The notes beneath the pieces are model-generated. The model made no database searches. It was given only the letters and a program-made list of their open reading frames with translations, and was not told where the DNA came from. From Lepturacanthus savala (Eukaryota > Chordata > Actinopteri > Scombriformes > Trichiuridae), in contig JARUPU010000074.1 in the NCBI GenBank assembly GCA_030544235.1, positions 372,001-436,000 on the forward strand: a DNA stretch of 64,000 bases, given 5' to 3'. The translations under genes and the position numbers were made by a program. Of this stretch, positions 57,201 to 64,000 are shown one piece after another (the first letter of the stretch is position 1; each line of letters begins with the position of its first letter).

Positions 57201-60200
57201 TTCGATATGATTTTCTGTTTCGGAGCTGCAGCATCTTTAAAATAACTGGGAGGGATATACCTGGTAGTTTCGTTCTCTATACCCTAAAGCTGAGCCTAAC
57301 CCTAACCCTAGTCTAACCCTAACCCTAACCCTAAATTCTTAACTGGGGCGTGTAGGAATTGGTTCAATTTCGATATGATTTTCGGTTTTGGAGCTGCAGC
57401 ACCTTTAAAATCACTGGGAGGGATATACCTGGTAGTTTCGTTCCCTATACCCCAACGCTGAGCCTAACCCTAACCCTAGTCTAACCCTAACCCTAACCCT
57501 AACCCTAACCCTAGATTCTTAACTGGGGGGTGTAGGAATTGGTTCAATTTCAATATGATGTTCGGTTTCGGAGCTGTAGCACCTTTAAAATCACTAGGAG
57601 GGATATACCTGGTAGTTTCGTTCTCTATACCCTAAAGCTGAGCCTAACCCTAACCCTAGTCTAACCCTAACCCTAACCCTACATTCTTAACTGGGGGGTG
57701 TAGGAATTGGTTCAATTTCAATATGATGTTCGGTTTCGGAGCTGTAGCACCTTTAAAATCACTGGGAGGGATATACCTGGTAGTTTCGTTCCCTATACCC
57801 CAACGCTGAGCCTAACCCTAACCCTAGTCTAACCCTAACCCTAACCCTAACCCTAAATTCTTAACTGGGGGGTGTAGGAATTCGTTCAATTTCGATATGA
57901 TTTTCGGTTTTGGAGCTGCAGCACCTTTAAAATCACTGGGAGGGATATACCTGGTAGTTTCGTTCTCTATACCCTAAAGCTGAGCCTAACCCTAACCCTA
58001 GTCTAACCCTAACCCTAACCCTAAATTCTTAACTGGGGGGTGTAGAAATTGGTTCAATTTCTATATGATTTTCGGTTTTGGAGCTTCAGCACCTTTAAAA
58101 TCACTGGGAGGGATATACCTGGTAGTTTCGTTCTCTATACCCTAAAGCTGAGCCTAACCCTAACCCTAGTCTAACCCTAACCCTAACCCTAAATTCTTAA
58201 CTGGGGGGTGTAGGAATTGGTTCAATTTCGATATGATTTTCGGTTTTGGAGCTGCAGCACCTTTAAAATCACTGGGAGGGATATACCTGGTAGTTTCGTT
58301 CCCTATACCCCAACGCTGAGCCTAACCCTAACCCTAGTCTAACCCTAACCCTAAACCTAAATTCTTAACTGGGGGGTGTAGGAATTGGTTCAATTTCTAT
58401 ATGATTTTCGGTTTCGGAGCTGCAGCACCTTTAAAATCACTGGGAGGGATATACCATGTAGTTTTGTTCCCTATACCCTAACGCTGAGCCTAACCCTAAC
58501 CCTAGTCTAACCCTAACCCTAAATCTAAATTCTTAACTGGGGGGGGGGGGTGTGGGAATTGGTTCAATTTCTATATGATTTTCGGTTTCGGAGCTGCAGC
58601 ACCTTTAAAATCACTGGGAGGGATATACCTGGTAGTTTCGTTCCCTATACACCAATGCTGAGCCTAACCCTAACCCTAGTCTAACCCTAACCCTAACCCT
58701 AACACTAAATTCTTAACTGGGGGGTGTAGGAATTGGTTCAATTTCTATATGATTTTCGGTTTCGGAGCTGCAGCACCTTTAAAATCACTGGGAGGGATAT
58801 ACCTGGTAGTTTCGTTCCCTATACCCCAACGCTGAGCCTAACCCTAACCCTAGACTAACCCTAACCCTAAATTCTTAACTGGGGGGTGTATGAATTGGTT
58901 CAATTTCGATATGATTTTCGGTTTCGGAGCTACAGCACCTTTAAAATCAATGGGAGGGATATACCTGGTAGTTTCGATCCCTATACCCCAACGCTGAGCC
59001 TAACCCTAACCCTAACCCTAACCCTAACCCTAAATTCTTAACTGGGGGGTGTAGGAATTGGTTCAATTTCGATATGATTTTCGGTTTTGGAGCTGCAGCA
59101 CCTTTAAAATCACTGGGAGGGATATACCTGGTAGTTTCGTTCTCTATACCCTAAAGCTGAGCCTAACCCTAACCCTAGTCTAACCTTAACCCTAACCCTA
59201 ACCCTAACCCTAAATCCTTAACTGCGGGGTGTAGGAATTGGTTCAATTTCGATATGATTTTCTGTTTCGGAGCTGCAGCATCTTTAAAATAACTGGGAGG
59301 GATATACCTGGTAGTTTCGTTCCCTATACCCTAACGCTGAGCCTAACCCTGACCCTAGTCTAACCCTAACCCTAACCCTAAATTCTTAACTGGGGGGTGT
59401 AGGAATTGGTTCAATTTCTATATGATTTTCGGTTTCGGAGCTGCAGCACCTTTAAAATCACTGGGAGGGATATACCTGGTAGTTTCGTTCCCTATACCGC
59501 AACGCTGAGCCTAACCCTAACCCTAGTCTAACCCTAACCCTAACCCTAACCCTAAATTCTTAACTGGGGGGTGTAGGAATTGGTTCAATTTCGATATGAT
59601 TTTCGGTTTTGGAGTTGCAGCACCTTTAAAATCACTGGGAGGGATATACCTGGTAGTTTCGTTCCCTATACCCCAACGCTGAGCCTAACCCTAACCCTAG
59701 TCTAACCCTAACCCTAACCCTAACCCTAAATTCTTAACTGGGGGGTGTAGGAATTGGTTCAATTTCTATATGATTTTCGGTTTTGGAGCTTCAGCACCTT
59801 TAAAATCACTGGGAGGGATATACCTGGTAGTTTCGTTCTCTATACCCTAAAGCTGAGCCTAACCCTAACCTTAGTCTAACCCTAACCCTAACCCTAAATT
59901 CTTAACTGGGGGGTGTAGGAATTGGTTCAATTTCGATATGATTTTCGGTCTTGGAGCTGCAGCACCTTTAAAATCACTGGGAGGGATATACCTGGTAGTT
60001 TCGTTCCCTATACCCCAACGCTGAGCCTAACCCTAACCCTAGTCTAACCCTAACCCTAACCCTAAATTCTTAACTGGGGGGTGTAGGAATTGGTTCAATT
60101 TCTATATGATTTTCGGTTTTGGAGCTTCAGCACCTTTAAAATCACTGGGAGGGATATACCTGGTAGTTTCGTTCTCTATACCCTAAAGCTGAGCCTAACC

Positions 60201-63200
60201 CTAACCTTAGTCTAACCCTAACCCTAACCCTAAATTCTTAACTGGGGGGTGTAGGAATTGGTTCAATTTCGATATGATTTTCGGTCTTGGAGCTGCAGCA
60301 CCTTTAAAATCACTGGGAGGGATATACCTGGTAGTTTCGTTCCCTATACCCCAACGCTGAGCCTAACCCTAACCCTAGTCTAACCCTAACCCTAACCCTA
60401 AATTCTTAACTGGGGGGTGTAGGAATTGGTTCAATTTCAATATGATGTTCGGTTTCGGAGCTGTAGCACCTTTAAAATCACTGGGAGGGATATACCTGGT
60501 AGTTTCGTTCCCTATACCCCAACGCTGAGCCTAACCCTAACCCTAGTCGAACCCTAACCCTAACCCTAAATTCTTAACTGGGGGGTGTAGGAATTGGTTC
60601 AATTTCGATATGATTTTCTGTTTCGGAGCTGCAGCATCTTTAAAATAACTGGGAGGGATATACCTGGTAGTTTCGTTCTCTATACCCTAAAGCTGAGCCT
60701 AACCCTAACCCTAGTCTAACCCTAACCCTAACCCTAAATTCTTAACTGGGGCGTGTAGGAATTGGTTCAATTTCGATATGATTTTCGGTTTTGGAGCTGC
60801 AGCACCTTTAAAATCACTGGGAGGGATATACCTGGTAGTTTCGTTCCCTATACCCCAACGCTGAGCCTAACCCTAACCCTAGTCTAACCCTAACCCTAAC
60901 CCTAACCCTAACCCTAACCCTAAATTCTTAACTGGGGGGTGTAGGAATTGGTTCAATTTCAATATCATGTTCGGTTTCGGAGCTGTAGCACCTTTAAAAT
61001 CACTAGGAGGGATATACCTGGTAGTTTCGTTCTCTATACCCTAAAGCTGAGCCTAACCCTAACCCTAGTCTAACCCTAACCCTAACCCTACATTCTTAAC
61101 TGGGGGGTGTAGGAATTGGTTCAATTTCAATATGATGTTCGGTTTCGGAGCTGTAGCACCTTTAAAATCACTGGGAGGGATATACCTGGTAGTTTCGTTC
61201 CCTATACCCCAACGCTGAGCCTAACCCTAACCCTAGTCTAACCCTAACCCTAACCCTAACCCTAAATTCTTAACTGGGGGGTGTAGGAATTCGTTCAATT
61301 TCGATATGATTTTCGGTTTTGGAGCTGCAGCACCTTTAAAATCACTGGGAGGGATATACCTGGTAGTTTCGTTCTCTATACCCTAAAGCTGAGCCTAACC
61401 CTAACCCTAGTCTAACCCTAACCCTAACCCTAAATTCTTAACTGGGGGGTGTAGGAATTGGTTCAATTTCTATATGATTTTCGGTTTTGGAGCTTCAGCA
61501 CCTTTAAAATCACTGGGAGGGATATACCTGGTAGTTTCGTTCTCTATACCCTAAAGCTGAGCCTAACCCTAACCCTAGTCTAACCCTAACCCTAAACCTA
61601 AATTCTTAACTGGGGGGTGTAGGAATTGGTTCAATTTCTATATGATTTTCGGTTTCGGAGCTGCAGCACCTTTAAAATCACTGGGAGGGATATACCTGGT
61701 AGTTTCGTTCTCTATACCCTAAAGCTGAGCCTAACCCTAACCCTAGTCTAACCTTAACCCTAACCCTAACCCTAACCCTAACCCTAAATCCTTAACTGGG
61801 GGGTGTAGGAATTGGTTCAATTTCGATATGATTTTCTGTTTCGGAGCTGCAGCATCTTTGAAATAACTGGGAGGGATATACCTGGTAGTTTCGTTCTCTA
61901 TACCCTAAAGCTGAGCCTAACCCTAACCCTAGTCTAACCCTAACCCTAAACCTAAATTCTTAACTGGGGGGTGTAGGAATTGGTTCAATTTCTATATGAT
62001 TTTCGGTTTCGGAGCTGCAGCACCTTTAAAATCACTGGGAGGGATATACCTGGTAGTTTCGTTCTCTATACCCTAAAGCTGAGCCTAACCCTAACCCTAG
62101 TCTAACCTTAACCCTAACCCTAACCCTAACCCTAAATCCTTAACTGCGGGGTGTAGGAATTGGTTCAATTTCGATATGATTTTCTGTTTCGGAGCTGCAG
62201 CATCTTTGAAATAACTGGGAGGGATATACCTGGTAGTTTCGTTCTCTATACCCTAAAGCTGAGCCTAACCCTAACCCTAGTCTAACCCTAACCCTAACCC
62301 TAAATTCTTAACTGGGGCGTGTAGGAATTGGTTCAATTTCGATATGATTTTCGGTTTTGGAGCTGCAGCACCTTTAAAATCACTGGGAGGGAAATACCTG
62401 GTAGTTTCGTTCCCTATACCCCAACGCTGAGCCTAACCCTAACCCTAGTCTAACCCTAACCCTAACCCTAACCCTAACCCTAAATTCTTAACTGGGGGGT
62501 GTAGGAATTGGTTCAATTTCAATATGATGTTCGGTTTCGGAGCTGTAGCACCTTTAAAATCACTAGGACGGATATACCTGGTAGTTTCGTTCTCTATACC
62601 CTAAAGCTGAGCCTAACCCTAACCCTAGTCTAACCCTAACCCTAACCCTAAATTCTTAACTGGGGGGTGTAGGAATTGGTTCAATTTCGATATGATTTTC
62701 GGTTTTGGAGCTTCAGCACCTTTAAAATCACTGGGAGGGATATATCTGGTAGTTTCGTTCTCTATACCCTAAAGCTGAGCCTAACCCTAACCCTAGTCTA
62801 ACCCTAACCCTAACCCTAACCCTAAATTCTTAACTGGGGGGTGTAGGAATTGGTTCAATTTCGATATGATTTTCGGTTTTGGAGCTGCAGCACCTTTAAA
62901 ATCACTGGTAGGGATATACCTGGTAGTTTCGTTCCCTATACCCCAACGCTGAGCCTAACCCTAACCCTAGTCTAACCCTAACCCTAACCCTAAATTCTTA
63001 ACTGGGGGGTGTAGGAATTGGTTCAATTTCTATATGATATTCGGTTTCGGAGCTGCAGCACCTTTAAAATCACTGGGAGGGATATACCATGTAGTTTTGT
63101 TCCCTATACCCTAACGCTGAGCCTAACCCTAACCCTAGTCTAACCCTAACCCTAAATCTAAATTCTTAACTGGGGGGGGGTGTGGGAATTGGTTCAATTT

Positions 63201-64000
63201 CTATATGATTTTCGGTTTCGGAGCTGCAGCACCTTTAAAATCACTGGGAGGGATATACCTGGTAGTTTCGTTCCCTATACACCAATGCTGAGCCTAACCC
63301 TAACCCTAGTCTAACCCTAACCCTAACCCTAACCCTAAATTCTTAACTGGGGGGTGTAGGAATTGGTACAATTTCGATATGATTTTCGGTTTTGGAGCTG
63401 CAGCACCTTTAAAATCACTGGGAGGGATATACCTGGTAGTTTCGTTCCCTATACCCCAACGCTGAGCCTAACCCTAACCCTAGTCTAACCCTAACCCTAA
63501 CCCTAAATTCTTAACTGGGGGGTGTAGGAATTGGTTCAATTTCTATATGATTTTCGGTTTTGGAGCTGCAGCACCTTTAAAATCACTGGGAGGGATATAC
63601 CTGGTAGTTTCGTTCTCTATACCCTAAAGCTGAGCCTAACCCTAACCCTAGTCTAACCTTAACCCTAACCCTAACCCTAACCCTAAATCCTTAACTGCGG
63701 GGTGTAGGAATTGGTTCAATTTCGATATGATTTTCTGTTTCGGAGCTGCAGCATCTTTAAAATAACTGGGAGGGATATACCTGGTAGTTTCGTTCCCTAT
63801 ACCCCAACGCTGAGCCTAACCCTAACCCTAGTCTAACCCTAACCCTAACCCTAACCCTAAATTCTTAACTGGGGGATGTAGGAATTGGTTCAATTTCGAT
63901 ATGATTTTCGGTTTCGGAGCTGCAGCACCTTTAAAATCACTGGGAGGGATATACCTGGTAGTTTCGTTCCCTATACCCTAACGCTGAGCCTAACCCTAAC
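39265..64000 (+). repeat. Satellite array with embedded telomeric repeats
   Basis: About 140 head-to-tail monomers of roughly 160-190 bp fill the rest of the window. Each has TTCTTAACTGGGGGGTGTAG, GAATTGGTTCAATTTC, ATATGATTTTCGGTTTTGGA, GCTGCAGCACCTTTAAAATC, GGGAGGGATATACCTGG and CCCCAACGCTGAGCC. Then follows CTAACCCTAACCCTAGTCTA and a variable number (about 2-7) of CCCTAA units. Length variation comes mainly from the CCCTAA count. There are no genes or interrupting elements. The first monomer (39265-39430) is the most diverged. The array runs past the right edge. Confidence 0.97.
39780..51400 (+). repeat. Higher-order repeats within the satellite
   Basis: A marker monomer with TCTGTTTCGGAACTGCAGCA occurs at 39822, 41226, 43824, 48307, 49671 and 51221. 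Intervals are 1,404, 2,598, 4,483, 1,364 and 1,550 bp. Neighbouring monomers match in order, so blocks of about 8 and about 15 monomers have been copied. A second marker (GTTTCGGAGCTACAGCACC with GTTTCGATCCC) recurs from about 46.0 to 58.9 kb at mostly 1.4-3.3 kb spacing. Confidence 0.75.

Noticed and set aside
39265..64000. Regular repeats resembling a CRISPR-type array
   Set aside because: Monomers are satellite units of 160-190 bp with telomeric runs; there are no unique spacers and the setting is eukaryotic.
39265..64000. A true terminal telomere
   Set aside because: CCCTAA runs are short and separated by a body of about 130 bp, and the strand orientation is wrong for a right-hand end.

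Overview
The window looks like nuclear DNA of a ray-finned fish, probably a percomorph. The evidence is spliced genes with short GT-AG introns, a fish-type tRNA-derived SINE, an endogenous retrovirus (ERV), non-LTR fragments, many dinucleotide microsatellites, a vertebrate tRNA-Lys cluster and a long satellite carrying vertebrate telomere repeats (CCCTAA). Organism assignment is inference.

Left part (about 0.2-14.2 kb, minus strand): a multi-exon gene transcribed leftwards from a CRE/YY1-type promoter near 14.2 kb. Its first half encodes an SGNH-hydrolase-like domain (SDSHLRS and DGVHLS blocks). Then come tandemly duplicated proline-rich exons and a last exon with a QCTCIAL ... DVSHAVLLV pattern that suggests a papain-like (C76-like?) cysteine protease fold. 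Several in-frame stops and a frameshift in a C-run suggest that this copy is decaying. An ERV (5' LTR, Leu-tRNA primer site, gag, pro-pol, env) sits in one intron in the same orientation. Its LTR starts 8 bp after a splice donor, and its 3' end (late env and 3' LTR) is missing.

Middle (14.2-24.1 kb): mostly non-coding. It holds a GT-rich minisatellite with TTAGGG-like units, an LTR-like unit with repeated CRE sites and a Ser-tRNA-like primer site, two SINE copies, a CRE palindrome plus TATA box upstream of a decayed repeat-encoding stretch, perfect hairpins, and a second, older retroviral gag-pro fragment.

24.3-28.0 kb: eleven tandem tRNA-Lys(CUU) genes in units of about 337 or 314 bp, with a higher-order duplication of 1,327 bp. 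About half the copies carry damaging changes, and none has a canonical T4 terminator close by.

28-39 kb: a LINE RT fragment; a duplicated copy of the 5' end of the SGNH-like gene carrying its own solo LTR; a hAT-like repeat; a broken KMT5 (SUV4-20)-like SET-domain copy; and three tandem copies of a small exon upstream of a single-pass membrane protein C-terminus.

39.27-64.0 kb: one uninterrupted satellite of roughly 140 monomers, each about 160-190 bp. Each has a unique body of about 130 bp plus a variable run of CCCTAA units, with higher-order repeats of about 1.4 kb and about 2.6 kb.
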